Shown: positions 17,797 through 26,724, counted from the stretch's first letter. The stretch: DNA of 64,000 nt from Pseudomonas sp. RC10 (GCF_038397775.1 NZ_CP151650.1:2790001-2854000), one strand, 5' to 3'. Notes: a model not told the origin generated them from the letters alone. Made by a program: numbers and translations.

Positions 17797-20454
17797 GTGA
17801 ACTCAGACACCCGCGCCGATGCCTTGCTGGCCACGCTTCCTCGGGATGACCGTGGCCGCTTGAAGGTGTTTCTCGGCGCTGCTCCCGGCGTGGGCAAGAC
17901 CTTCGCCATGTTGCAGGCCGCGCACACGCAACTGCGCCAAGGGGTGTCGTTGTTGGCCGGAGTGGTCGAAACCCATGGCCGCGCCGAAACCGAAGCGCTG
18001 CTCGGCGGCCTGCCACAACTGCCCATGCTGCGCTCGGAATACCGGGGCGTGGTGCTGGAAGAAATGGACCTCGACGGCCTGCTCGCGGCCCGGCCAAAGC
18101 TGGTGCTGGTGGATGAACTGGCCCACAGCAACGCGCCGGGCAGCCGCCACGCCAAACGCTGGCAGGACATTCAAGAGCTGCTATCGGCGGGGATCGACGT
18201 CTACACCACGGTCAACGTGCAACACCTCGAAAGCCTCAATGATCAGGTGCGCGGCATCACGGGCGTGCAGGTCCGCGAAACCCTGCCGGACTGGGTGCTG
18301 CAGGAAGCCTACGAATTGGTGCTGATCGACCTGCCGCCGCGAGAACTGCTGGAGCGGCTGCGCGACGGCAAGGTCTACGTGCCGGAGCAGGCGCGGGCCG
18401 CCATCGACGCGTTCTTCACCCAGACCAACCTCACCGCCCTGCGCGAACTGGCGATGCAAACCGCAGCGGCCCAGGTCGATAACGATCTGGCGCTGGGTTA
18501 TCGGCAATTGGGCCAGTCGGCGCCTGCCGTTCGTGGACGCTTGCTGGTGGGGGTCGATGGCGATGCCCAGGCCGAGCGTCTCGTGCGACACGCCAGCCGC
18601 GTGGCTCAGCGCAGGCATCTGCCGTGGACGCTGGTGCACGTCGACAATGGCCGGTTTTTCGACGAACTGGCGCGCAGCCGCCTGCAAAGCGCGCAGCAGC
18701 TGGTGGAACGGTTGGGCGGCGAAGTCGTGGTCCTGCGGGCCCCGGAGGTGGCGAAAACCCTGATCCAGCACGCCGCCGAACGCCGCGCCAGTCTGGTGCT
18801 GGTGGGGCAGTCGCGGCCTTTATTGCGTCGGCGGGTGTTCGGCGGTGGGCTGGCGTCGCGTCTGCTGCGTAACGCCCACGGCCTGGAAATCAACGTGCTC
18901 GACAGCGAAGCACGTCCGGATCAGCCGCACTCCACCACGCCCCGCACGCTTAGCGGATTCGACTATCTGTTGGCCGTGCTGGCGACGATCTGCGCCAGTG
19001 CGCTGGCCTGGGCGGTGTCCAGTGTCTTGGCCTTGCCGAACATCTCACTGGTGTTTCTCGCAGCGGTGTTGCTGGTGGCGGTGCGCAGCACCGTGGGCCC
19101 GGCGATGGTTTGTTCGGTGCTGTCGTTTCTGGCCTATGACTTTCTGTTCATCCCGCCGAATTTCTCCCTGAGCATTCAGCGCGAAGAAGACGTGCTGACC
19201 CTGCTGTTCTTCCTGATGATGGCCGCGCTGACCGGCAATCTCGCCGCCCGCCAGCGTCGCCAATTGCAGGCGTTGCGCGACACCCAGGAAGAGACCAGCG
19301 AGTTGCTCGACCTGTCGAAACGCCTCACCGCTGCGACCGACCGGCAAGCCGTGCTCAGCGCCGCCGACCATCACCTGGCGGGCTGGAAAGAGCTGAGCGT
19401 CTGCATGCTCGACCGGGACGGTGATCAAGGCTGGAAGGTCGAGGTCGGCGGCGCGCTGGAGTTTTCCGAGTTCGAACGCGCCGCCGCCGACTGGGCCTGG
19501 CAACACGGCCAGCCCGCAGGCCGAGGCACCGGCACGCTGCCGTCGGGTGAGTGGTGGTGGCTGCCGTTGTGGGTCGATGAGGCGCCGCTGGCGCTGCTCG
19601 GCGTTCGGGCGCGTCCGGGGCAGACGTTCAGCGCCCAGCGTCGGCGATTGTTGACGGCGTTGAGTCAGCCGCTCGGGCAAGCCTTGGCCCGTGCGCGACT
19701 GGCCGAAGACCTGGAAGCCGCGCGTCTTCACGGCGAAACCGAACAATTGCGCAGCGCCTTGCTGGCCTCGGTGTCCCACGACCTGCGCACCCCGCTGACC
19801 GCGATGCGCGGCAGCATCGACAGCCTGTTGGCGCTGGGCGAGGCGATTCCGATGAACGACCGCCGCGAGCTGTTGGAAGGCACTCGCGACGAGGCCGAGC
19901 GGCTGGACCGCTACATCCAGAACCTGCTGGACATGACCCGACTGGGCCACGGCGCGCTGAAACTGGCGCGGGACTGGGTCTCGCCGGGAGACATCGTCGG
20001 CAGCACCCTCAACCGCTTGCGTGCGGTGCTGGCGCCGTTGCAGGTCAGCACGGAACTCTCCGCCGAACTGCCGCTGCTGTACGTGCACGCGGCGCTGATC
20101 GAACAAGCGCTGATCAACGTGGTGGAAAACGCCGCGCGCTTCTCGCCGAGCCAGGGCCGCCTGCAGATTCGGGTCGCCGCGTCGAGCGATGAGCTGACCT
20201 TTGCGGTCAGCGACGAAGGGCCGGGGATTCCGGAAGCCGAGCGGGCGAAGATTTTCGACATGTTCTACACCGCCGCCCGGGGGGATCGCGGCGGGCAGGG
20301 CACCGGGCTGGGGCTGGCTATCTGTCAGGGCATGGTCGGTGCCCATGGCGGGCGGATCAGCGTCGGCGAGGGCATCGACGGACGCGGCACCTGCATCTCG
20401 CTGCACCTGCCGTTGCAGGCCCAGCCGCAGGCGGACGTGGAGCAGGTTGTTTGA
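17797..20454 (+). CDS. kdpD: Osmosensitive K+ channel sensor histidine kinase KdpD
   Basis: 885 residues from GTG 17797 (MNSDTRADALLATLPRD). The KdpD N-terminal domain has Walker A GAAPGVGKT (about 27-35) and a DELAHSN Walker B region. A USP-like domain follows, then four membrane helices around residues 385-490, a GAF-like stretch, a HisKA box SVSHDLRTPLTAM (His661) and a HATPase domain (NVVENAARF, DEGPGIPEAE, GTGLGLAICQGM). It senses K+ limitation and phosphorylates KdpE. Upstream in-frame starts at 17764 (GTG) and 17716 (ATG) exist; 17797 gives the usual N-terminus. The true start is the least certain point. Confidence 0.94.
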   Translation: MNSDTRADALLATLPRDDRGRLKVFLGAAPGVGKTFAMLQAAHTQLRQGVSLLAGVVETHGRAETEALLGGLPQLPMLRSEYRGVVLEEMDLDGLLAARPKLVLVDELAHSNAPGSRHAKRWQDIQELLSAGIDVYTTVNVQHLESLNDQVRGITGVQVRETLPDWVLQEAYELVLIDLPPRELLERLRDGKVYVPEQARAAIDAFFTQTNLTALRELAMQTAAAQVDNDLALGYRQLGQSAPAVRGRLLVGVDGDAQAERLVRHASRVAQRRHLPWTLVHVDNGRFFDELARSRLQSAQQLVERLGGEVVVLRAPEVAKTLIQHAAERRASLVLVGQSRPLLRRRVFGGGLASRLLRNAHGLEINVLDSEARPDQPHSTTPRTLSGFDYLLAVLATICASALAWAVSSVLALPNISLVFLAAVLLVAVRSTVGPAMVCSVLSFLAYDFLFIPPNFSLSIQREEDVLTLLFFLMMAALTGNLAARQRRQLQALRDTQEETSELLDLSKRLTAATDRQAVLSAADHHLAGWKELSVCMLDRDGDQGWKVEVGGALEFSEFERAAADWAWQHGQPAGRGTGTLPSGEWWWLPLWVDEAPLALLGVRARPGQTFSAQRRRLLTALSQPLGQALARARLAEDLEAARLHGETEQLRSALLASVSHDLRTPLTAMRGSIDSLLALGEAIPMNDRRELLEGTRDEAERLDRYIQNLLDMTRLGHGALKLARDWVSPGDIVGSTLNRLRAVLAPLQVSTELSAELPLLYVHAALIEQALINVVENAARFSPSQGRLQIRVAASSDELTFAVSDEGPGIPEAERAKIFDMFYTAARGDRGGQGTGLGLAICQGMVGAHGGRISVGEGIDGRGTCISLHLPLQAQPQADVEQVV

Positions 20455-20534
20455 GCCGGCAATGGGTTACGCTTGTTGGCGACAACACGCCCACATACGT
20501 GGAATGGACGGGCTTGTCGGCATGGCACATGAGT

Positions 20535-20626
20535 CTGTAGGAGCGAATTCATTCGCGAGAGGCCGGTACATTCGATACAAATGGGTCGTCTGTGGAGCCG
20601 TCTCGCGAATGAATTCGCTCCTACAG
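20535..20626. repeat. REP doublet, GCGAATTCATTCGCGA class
   Basis: CTGTAGGAGCGAATTCATTC on the left and GAATGAATTCGCTCCTACAG on the right form a near-perfect inverted pair. It lies between kdpD and kdpE and so splits a two-component pair that is usually overlapping or nearly so. Confidence 0.9.
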
Positions 20627-20673
20627 GGTCGTGCTCTGCTACAGGCCAAGGGTGACAACGTGACAGGAAAACC

Positions 20674-21363
20674 ATGAGCCAGACCGCAACCATTCTGGTG
20701 ATCGACGACGAACCGCAGATCCGCAAATTCCTGCGCATCAGCCTCGCCTCACAAGGCTACACCGTGATCGAAGCCGGAACCGGCACCGAAGGCCTCACCC
20801 AGGCGGCGCTGAACAAGCCGGATCTGCTGGTGCTCGACCTCGGTTTGCCGGACATCGACGGACAAGACGTGCTGAGCCAGTTTCGCGAATGGTCGACCGT
20901 GCCGGTGCTGGTGCTGTCCGTGCGCGCCAGCGAGGCTGAAAAGGTCCGCGCGCTCGACGCCGGGGCCAACGATTACGTGACCAAACCGTTCGGAATTCAG
21001 GAGTTTCTGGCGCGGATTCGCGCATTGTTGCGGCAGGCACCGGACACCGGGCAGGCCGACTCGGCGCTGGTGATCGGCCAGCTGACCGTGGACCTTGCGT
21101 ATCGGCGGGTGCTCCTGGACGGCAACGAAGTCGCTCTGACCAAAAAGGAATACGCGGTGTTGGCACAACTCGCGCGGCATCCGGGGCGGGTCATCACCCA
21201 GCAGCAATTGCTCAAGGACATCTGGGGCCCGACCCATGTGGAAGACACCCATTACCTGCGCATCGTCGTCGGGCACTTGAGGCAGAAACTGGCGGATGAC
21301 CCCGCTGCACCCCGGTTCATCCTGACCGAGGCGGGGGTGGGGTATCGGTTGGTGGGGGGCTAA
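20674..21363 (+). CDS. kdpE: Two-component response regulator KdpE
   Basis: 229 residues. The receiver domain carries the acidic pair DDE (11-13), the phospho-acceptor Asp55 (LVLDLGLPD) and Lys in KPFG, followed by an OmpR/PhoB-type winged helix (LTKKEYAVLAQLARHPG, YLRIVVGHLRQKL). It activates kdpFABC under K+ limitation. It is separated from kdpD by 219 bases that hold a REP doublet, wider than usual. Confidence 0.94.
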   Translation: MSQTATILVIDDEPQIRKFLRISLASQGYTVIEAGTGTEGLTQAALNKPDLLVLDLGLPDIDGQDVLSQFREWSTVPVLVLSVRASEAEKVRALDAGANDYVTKPFGIQEFLARIRALLRQAPDTGQADSALVIGQLTVDLAYRRVLLDGNEVALTKKEYAVLAQLARHPGRVITQQQLLKDIWGPTHVEDTHYLRIVVGHLRQKLADDPAAPRFILTEAGVGYRLVGG

Positions 21364-21423
21364 TGTTTGCTCGGGACCGCACCCTTTTCGTGGAGGCCAC
21401 TCAGGTTCCGGACATGACCTTGG

Positions 21424-21508
21424 ACTGTGGGAGCCGGCTTGCTGGCGAATGCGGTGGACCGGTCAGAGATAAATGGGCTGACCGAACGCTTTCGCCAGCA
21501 AGCCGGCT
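21424..21508. repeat. REP doublet interrupted by the IS110 element (left part)
   Basis: The left arm CTGTGGGAGCCGGCTTGCTG and the first part of the right arm, TTCGCCAGCAAGCCGGCT, are present. The sequence then switches to TGTATGTTTAG instead of the expected CCTACA. The missing end of the arm, CCTACAAGGG, lies at 22681-22690 beyond the transposase gene. Compare the intact copy at 4269-4358. Confidence 0.88.
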
Positions 21509-21519
21509 TGTATGTTTAG

Positions 21520-21705
21520 ACTTGATGGGGTGGGAGGGACGGAAAGCCGAATCTGACTCTAGCCAGTACAGACCGTTGGGAGACTTCCAGCCCCACCCTG
21601 TCACCTACAAGCGCCGATATGGAATGCATCGGCCTGGACCGACGATAGAAGCAAGCCAGCGCTTACGGTGAACCCCCAGCAAGCTCTTCAACCCTAACTC
21701 GGAGG
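21520..21705 (+). ncRNA. Candidate bridge RNA of the IS110 element
   Basis: The leader before the transposase can fold into two successive stem-enclosed loops. GGGTGGG (21528-21534) pairs with CCCACCC (21592-21598), and AAGCGC (21609-21614) pairs with GCGCTT (21659-21664), with an inner hairpin CCGAT/ATCGG (21614-21632). Loop 1 contains AAGCCG (21544-21549), identical to the left target flank, and TTGGGAG (21576-21582), which can pair with the right target CTCCTAA-like sequence with wobble. Loop 2 contains ATAGAA (21645-21650), identical to the left donor flank at 22672-22677. This two-loop guide layout is that of IS621 bridge RNAs. The exact ends and guides are inferred. Confidence 0.55.
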
Positions 21706-21712
21706 GTGTGAC

Positions 21713-22675
21713 ATGGCAATCCTTGATGCAGCGGCGATTGTGGGTGTCGATGTGGCGATGGCGGAACTTGTCACCGCTCAGCGTGGTGTGGATAAAACTC
21801 ATTGTTTGGTCAATGAGCGAACTTCGATTCACCACTGGCTCAAGACATTGCCTCAAGGCAGTGCCATCGCCCTCGAGGCGACCAATACCTACCATCTGGA
21901 CCTAGTGGAAATGGCCCATGACATGGGGCACCTGGTGTTTGTCGTCGATGCGGCACGCGTAAGCAAATATCGAGAAAGTCTGGGCAAGCGCGCCAAAACA
22001 GATGCGTGCGATGCACATCTGCTGGCTCGCTATCTGGAAAAGGAAGGTGACGAGCTGCGTCAGTGGAGCCCGCCACCCCAGTTGCACACCCAGCTCAAGC
22101 ATCTGCTGCATCGCAGGGCCTCGCTGGTCAATAGCCAGACGTCACTGCGCCAAGGCTGGAAGGATGAAAAAGACCTCAGGAAGGGGTTCGAGAAGTTGAT
22201 GCGTCGCTTCAGCCATCTGATCAAAGATATCGAGAAACAGCTCAAGCAAGTGCTGATCAAGTCCGGTGAAATGGATCAGGTCAAACGTTGCCAGGGCATC
22301 GAAGGCGTCGGGTTCCTGACCGCCACAGCGCTGTTTGCGGCATTCCTTCGAGGCGAATTCAAAAACGTAGATGCGTACATCGCCTATCTGGGGCTGGATT
22401 TGCGGGTGTCGGATTCCGGGAACAAATCCGGTCGCCGCCGGCTAAGCAAGAAAGGCGACCCCGAGGTACGCCGGCTAGGCTACAACGCTTCAATGGCCGC
22501 CTGCCGATCGGCGACATGGAAACCGTATTACGAGAAGAAAATAGGCGAGGGGAAAGCCAGAACTGAAGCGTTGACGATATTGAGCAGGAAGCTCGCAGGG
22601 GTGGCCTTCTCGCTGATGAAGAAACGGGAAGAGTACGACTCTACGAAACGTTTGGGGGTTGCCCCCCAAACATAG
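21713..22675 (+). CDS. IS110-family transposase (DEDD recombinase)
   Basis: 320 residues. The N-terminal RuvC-like DEDD site is visible as D13 (GVDVA), E55 (ALEATNTY), D97 and D100 (KTDACDAHLL). A helical middle (about 115-190) leads to the C-terminal Transposase_20 domain with QGIEGVGFLTATAL, a conserved Ser in SDSGNKSG (S235 or S239) and LSKKGDPEVRRLGYNA. The frame is complete and all expected catalytic residues are present. IS110 recombinases act with an RNA encoded in the element. SD GGAGG precedes ATG 21713. Confidence 0.93.
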   Translation: MAILDAAAIVGVDVAMAELVTAQRGVDKTHCLVNERTSIHHWLKTLPQGSAIALEATNTYHLDLVEMAHDMGHLVFVVDAARVSKYRESLGKRAKTDACDAHLLARYLEKEGDELRQWSPPPQLHTQLKHLLHRRASLVNSQTSLRQGWKDEKDLRKGFEKLMRRFSHLIKDIEKQLKQVLIKSGEMDQVKRCQGIEGVGFLTATALFAAFLRGEFKNVDAYIAYLGLDLRVSDSGNKSGRRRLSKKGDPEVRRLGYNASMAACRSATWKPYYEKKIGEGKARTEALTILSRKLAGVAFSLMKKREEYDSTKRLGVAPQT

Positions 22676-22728
22676 AATCTCCTACAAGGGATCGGGGGTG
22701 CAGGCCAAATCCTCTTCCATCGCTGAAC

Positions 22729-22765
22729 CTGTGGGAGATGCCGGAGGTTATGTCGGCACGGGCCG
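22729..22765. repeat. REP half-site, GATGCCGGAGG class
   Basis: CTGTGGGAGATGCCGGAGGT followed by a diverged TATGTCGGC resembles one arm of the repeats in the 37.5-38.5 kb array. The inverted partner is not obvious. It lies between the IS element and the patatin gene. Confidence 0.5.
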
Positions 22766-22804
22766 CGATCGGGCGAAGGCGGTGCATCAGTCTCACCCTT
22801 GCTC

Positions 22805-23866
22805 TCAATGCTCCCGCTCATACCGATCCAGCGTATCCCGCGCAATCTCCCGTCCCAGTGCGATCAGCTCCGGGGCCTTGTAGAACTCGAAAAACCGGCA
22901 CACGCGCTTGGGCACGTTGATCAGGATGTCTGGCGGATACCCGGCGATCTTGTACTGCGCCAGGGACGTCTGCATTACCTCGAAACTCTGGTTGATCAAA
23001 TCGAGCAGGGACGCAGGCCCGACGTTGTCGATGATCACCGAGCCGCTGGCCGACTTCGGAGCGCCCGGTTCGGTCGGCGCGGCGGCGGGTTGCTGGCCTT
23101 GGGGATCAGCAGCGTCGGCGTCGTGTTGGCCCAGCCAGGAGTCGGGCAGGGTGGCCGCCGTGGTCTTGAGGCTGTCCTGTTCCAGACGCAACACATCGCC
23201 CGCCGCCACGTCCATTTTGCGGCGAAACGGCAGGTGCGAGCCGATGGAGTTGATCAGGGCGTCGAAGCGTTTCTTCACGGCTGGCGGGCGTTCGATCACC
23301 GGCAAGTGGTACTGCTTCTGGTTGGTGGAGTTGAGGTTGACCGCCACGATAAGGTCGCAGTGGCTGGACACCACCGGCACGATGGGCAGCGGATTGAGCA
23401 GGCCGCCGTCCACCAGCGTGCGATTGCCCTGAACCACCGGGGTGAACAGGCTGGGAATCGCCGCCGAGGCACGCATGGCCGAGTGCAGGTTGCCTTCCTG
23501 GAACCAGATTTCCTGTTGGTTGGTGAGGTCCGTGGCCACGGCGGTGTAGGGAATACGCAGGTCTTCGATGTTGATCTCGCCGACGATCTCCCGAATCTGC
23601 CCGAAGACTTTTTCCCCGCGAATCGCCCCCAGCCGAAAGCTCACGTCCACCAGCCGCAGCACGTCGAGGTAATCCAGGCTCTCGATCCAGGCTTTGTATT
23701 CCGGCAGTTTGCCCGCTGCGTAAATCCCCCCGATCACCGCGCCCATCGAGCAACCCGCGATGCAGGCGATGTCGTAGCCGCGCCGCTCCAGTTCTTCGAT
23801 CACCCCGATGTGTGCATAGCCTCTGGCGCCCCCGGACCCCAAGACCAGCGCGATTCTTTTTTTCAT
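22805..23866 (-). CDS. Patatin-like phospholipase (RssA/YchK-like)
   Basis: 353 residues. The glycine-rich oxyanion motif GSGGARGYAH (10-19), the serine lipase motif GCSMG (Ser40) and the catalytic Asp in DGG (Asp153) form the patatin Ser-Asp dyad. Such proteins hydrolyse acyl chains from lipids. No signal peptide is visible, so it is probably cytoplasmic or peripheral. A Gln/Pro/Ala-rich linker (about residues 245-280) precedes a C-terminal part not seen in short RssA proteins. Its in vivo substrate is unknown. Confidence 0.87.
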   Translation of the reverse strand: MKKRIALVLGSGGARGYAHIGVIEELERRGYDIACIAGCSMGAVIGGIYAAGKLPEYKAWIESLDYLDVLRLVDVSFRLGAIRGEKVFGQIREIVGEINIEDLRIPYTAVATDLTNQQEIWFQEGNLHSAMRASAAIPSLFTPVVQGNRTLVDGGLLNPLPIVPVVSSHCDLIVAVNLNSTNQKQYHLPVIERPPAVKKRFDALINSIGSHLPFRRKMDVAAGDVLRLEQDSLKTTAATLPDSWLGQHDADAADPQGQQPAAAPTEPGAPKSASGSVIIDNVGPASLLDLINQSFEVMQTSLAQYKIAGYPPDILINVPKRVCRFFEFYKAPELIALGREIARDTLDRYEREH

Positions 23867-24055
23867 TCGCAGGCTCCCCGTTTCAGTGGCTCTACCCTAC
23901 GCCCAAGGGTGCTGTTTTTCATCCGGCGCGTGTATAACCGCTACGACAAAAAACAACGGCCCTGCGACCTGTCGTTATGGCACTTTTACATCGCCGCATC
24001 GTCAAACCCGCATCGTTGATTCCATTGTTGACTTTCCACCCTTGAGGAACACCCG

Positions 24056-24334
24056 ATGAAAGCCTGGATCTGCCTGCCACTGCTCGCCCTTGTTCTCACA
24101 GGCTGCGCGGGGAAAACCGCTTATCGCGACAGTTGCGCCACCAACCTGGACGCCGCCTGGCACGAACTGGACCTCGCCAAAGCCGAAGGTTTTGCCGGGA
24201 CCGTCAGCTACTCCAAAGCGCTTTCGCTGTTGACCGGCGCCAAGACCCAGCAACAGTTCGAAGCGTTCGAAGGCTGCAATGAGAAAGCCGAGAAGGCGCG
24301 TTTCTACATCCGCGAGTCCCGCGCCGGGCGATAA
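24056..24334 (+). CDS. Small predicted lipoprotein
   Basis: 92 residues. A signal peptide ends in the lipobox LTGC/A (Cys17), so the mature protein should be lipidated and lodged in a membrane. The rest is a short helical protein with three further cysteines (SCATN, EGCNE) and charged helices (KAEKARFYIRESR). SD GAGGAA lies before ATG 24056. I do not recognise a functional family. It is monocistronic, with REP doublets downstream. Confidence 0.75.
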   Translation: MKAWICLPLLALVLTGCAGKTAYRDSCATNLDAAWHELDLAKAEGFAGTVSYSKALSLLTGAKTQQQFEAFEGCNEKAEKARFYIRESRAGR

Positions 24335-24381
24335 GCCTCGCTGTCGGCTGATGCGCCGGTATTAGCGGACACGCACATCCC

Positions 24382-24471
24382 CTGTGGGAGCGAATTCATT
24401 CGCGAAAGGATTTGGCCGGCCCTCATCTGTGCCAGACGTACCGCCTTCGCGAATGAATTTGCTCCTACAGA
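24382..24471. repeat. REP doublet, GCGAATTCATTCGCGA class
   Basis: CTGTGGGAGCGAATTCATTC on the left and GAATGAATTTGCTCCTACAG on the right form the inverted pair. The right arm has one substitution (TTTG for TTCG) relative to the perfect class. Confidence 0.9.
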
Positions 24472-24556
24472 GAGGGCCAAAGGGAGATGCATCCGCGAAT
24501 CCCGCGCCGGGCGTTGATGCTTTCCTGCCAATGCCGAATGATTCGGGGCCGGTGAT

Positions 24557-24648
24557 CTGTAGGAGCGAATTCATTCGCGAGACACGGGGACAGACGATAG
24601 AAACCTGTCGAACGTACTGGCCTCTCGCGAATGAATTCGCTCCTACAG
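24557..24648. repeat. REP doublet, GCGAATTCATTCGCGA class
   Basis: CTGTAGGAGCGAATTCATTC and GAATGAATTCGCTCCTACAG form a near-perfect inverted pair 86 bases after the previous doublet, so the two stand in direct tandem with a non-repeated linker. Confidence 0.9.
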
Positions 24649-24828
24649 GTCCCGGCCAGGCCTGAAAATCTCGCGTCAGAACGCCTGTCCCCGCATCCTC
24701 CTCATAAATCCTCCCGATTCCCCTCATCCGCTCTGGCGAAAAGGCCTACGCTGACTTTAAAGTGGCTGCACGTCTGGCATCTGCTGCAGTCCTATTAGCC
24801 AAGAGCTGTCGCCTGGGGAGGCTTTCCG

Positions 24829-25746
24829 ATGGGCAGAAAACTGGATGCGTGTCTCAACGCAATCAATGAAGTGGTGTTGGGCAAGGAGCCTCAAGTCCGT
24901 CTGGCCCTGACCTGTCTGTTGGGCGGCGGTCATCTGCTGATCGAAGATTTGCCCGGCATGGGCAAGACCACCCTGAGCCACACGCTGGCGCGGGTGCTAG
25001 GGTTGAGCTTTCAGCGGATTCAATTCACCTCCGACCTGTTGCCGGGAGACATCCTCGGCACGTCGATTTTCGACCGGGAAACAGGGCAGTTCACCTTCCA
25101 TCCCGGGCCGATCTTCGCCGAACTGGTGCTGGCGGACGAGATCAACCGCGCCACGCCGAAAAGCCAGAGCGCGTTGCTCGAAGCCATGGAAGAGGGGCAG
25201 GTGACCATCGAAGGCGCCACCCGGTTGCTGCCTGATCCGTTTTTTGTCATCGCCACGCAAAACCCGTTCAGCCAGGGTGGCACCTTCGCGTTGCCCGAGT
25301 CGCAACTGGATCGCTTTCTGATGCGACTGTCGTTGGGCTATCCGGCGCGCTCGGCTGAAAAAGCGTTGCTGCTGGGCGAATCGCGGCGGGAACTGCTGCC
25401 GCGCATCGAGCCGATTCTCGACCACACTGAACTGGTGACCTTGCAAGCGGAAGCCCGTCGGGTGCGAGCCAGCGACGCGCTGGTGGATTACGTGTTGCGG
25501 TTGGTGGACGCCACCCGCAGTCAGCCGCAGTTCGCCTACGGCCTGTCGCCCCGGGCGAGCCTGGCGATCCTCTCGGCGGCGCGTGCGTGGGCACTGCTGA
25601 TCGGGCGCGATTACGTGATACCGGAAGACGTTCAAGCGATCCTGCCCGCAGTGATCGGTCATCGCCTGCGCGACCGCAGCGACCCGACCGGGCATGGCGG
25701 CGGGGCGTTGGTTCAATGGCTGCTGCGTGAGGTGCCGGTGCTTTGA
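24829..25746 (+). CDS. MoxR-family AAA+ ATPase
   Basis: 305 residues. Walker A EDLPGMGKTT (about 39-48), Walker B LVLADEINRA (about residue 103), and the family's FVIATQNPFSQGGTF and LPESQLDRFLMRL motifs are all present. MoxR ATPases work as chaperone-like remodelling factors with proteins encoded next door, here DUF58 and a transglutaminase-like protein. Its TGA overlaps the ATG of the DUF58 gene (TGATG at 25744-25748). No target is known from the sequence. Confidence 0.92.
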   Translation: MGRKLDACLNAINEVVLGKEPQVRLALTCLLGGGHLLIEDLPGMGKTTLSHTLARVLGLSFQRIQFTSDLLPGDILGTSIFDRETGQFTFHPGPIFAELVLADEINRATPKSQSALLEAMEEGQVTIEGATRLLPDPFFVIATQNPFSQGGTFALPESQLDRFLMRLSLGYPARSAEKALLLGESRRELLPRIEPILDHTELVTLQAEARRVRASDALVDYVLRLVDATRSQPQFAYGLSPRASLAILSAARAWALLIGRDYVIPEDVQAILPAVIGHRLRDRSDPTGHGGGALVQWLLREVPVL

Positions 25747-26699
25747 TGCCCCAATTCAAGCCGTTCTGGCAGCGCTGGGTGGGCCGTCGCATCCCCCCGG
25801 CTTCGCGGATCGAGCTGAATCACCGTCAAATCTTCATCCTGCCGACCCGGGCGGGGGGCACGTTCATGCTCGTGCTGTTTCTGCTGCTGTTGGTGTCGAT
25901 CAACTACCAGAACAGCCTCGCCTACGGCCTGACGTTCCTGATGTCGTCGGTGGGCATCCTCGGCATTCTCCATACCTACCGCAATTTCAGCGGGCTGGTG
26001 CTTAGCGCGACCCATGCCCGTTCGGTGTTTGTCGGCGAGCCGGTCCAGTTGCGTCTGCGTCTGGAGAGCGCGTCCAACGGTCATCAGGCTATCGCCTTGG
26101 GCTGGGACACCGAAAAACTGGAGCAAACCGATGTCGAGCCTGAACAGCAGGTGGAGGTGGCGCTGACCTTGCCCGCGCTCAATCGCGGCTGGTTGCGGGC
26201 ACCGCGTCTGCGGGTCGAGAGCGTGTTTCCGCTGGGTATCTTCCGTGCCTGGAGCTGGCTGGACCTGGAGCAGACGGTGTTGATTTACCCGCGCCCGGTG
26301 GCGGGCAGTCTGCCGTTGCTGCAAGGGGTTCAGCCCCACGCCGACGACGATGGCCAGGCGACCCAGGGGCAGGGCGTTGATGATTATCAAGGCTTGCGCC
26401 CTTGGCAGCCGGGGGATTCCATGCGTCGCATGCACTGGAAAGCCTGGTCGCGGGGGCAAGGGTTGATGGTCAAGGAATTCACTGACCTGAGCGGCCACGA
26501 CCTGTGCCTGGACTTCATGGCCTTGGGCGGCGACATCGAAGAACGCCTGTCGCGGCTGTGCTATTGGGTGCTGGAGTTGTCCCACCGACAGCAGCCGTTC
26601 GCCCTTCGCTTGCCGGGTTTTCTGTCGGCGGTGGACAGCGGCGACGCTCACCGCGAGGCCTGCCTGCGGCAATTGGCGCTGTACGGGGTGCGGGCATGA
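25746..26699 (+). CDS. DUF58 domain membrane protein
   Basis: 317 residues with two adjacent N-terminal helices (about residues 35-80, including FMLVLFLLLLVSINYQ), then a soluble part with the DUF58 signature GVDDYQGLRPWQPGDSMRRM and the motif HWKAWSRGQGLMVKEF. DUF58 proteins are regular partners of MoxR ATPases and transglutaminase-like proteins; a vWA-like fold is proposed for them. ATG 25746 overlaps the MoxR stop. Confidence 0.9.
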   Translation: MPQFKPFWQRWVGRRIPPASRIELNHRQIFILPTRAGGTFMLVLFLLLLVSINYQNSLAYGLTFLMSSVGILGILHTYRNFSGLVLSATHARSVFVGEPVQLRLRLESASNGHQAIALGWDTEKLEQTDVEPEQQVEVALTLPALNRGWLRAPRLRVESVFPLGIFRAWSWLDLEQTVLIYPRPVAGSLPLLQGVQPHADDDGQATQGQGVDDYQGLRPWQPGDSMRRMHWKAWSRGQGLMVKEFTDLSGHDLCLDFMALGGDIEERLSRLCYWVLELSHRQQPFALRLPGFLSAVDSGDAHREACLRQLALYGVRA

Positions 26700-26724
26700 A
26701 ACCGAGCCTCAAGGTGGCGCAGGC

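Larger units (their letters stand above)
21509..22680 (+). mobile_element. IS110-family insertion sequence (IS621-like) in a REP
   Basis: Comparing the interrupted REP with the copy at 4269-4358 sets the limits: the target GCCGG-CT-CCTACAAGG is split so that CT occurs at 21507-21508 and again at 22679-22680. One unit of the element is therefore 1172 bases. There are no terminal inverted repeats, as expected for IS110. The long left end (204 non-coding bases) and very short right end (five bases after the stop codon plus the CT) match the IS110 group rather than IS1111. The transposase frame is intact, so the copy may be active. Confidence 0.85.
24335..24828. other. 494-base gap with two REP doublets
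   Basis: Two REP doublets (24382-24471, 24557-24648) fill the centre. Short open frames crossing them are products of the repeats and have no SD. The last 170 bases before the MoxR gene presumably hold its promoter, but I cannot point to a convincing -35/-10 pair. Confidence 0.6.

Noticed and set aside
24384..24665. A 93-codon frame between the lipoprotein and MoxR genes
   Set aside because: It consists of two REP doublets read through; there is no SD and no conserved protein feature.
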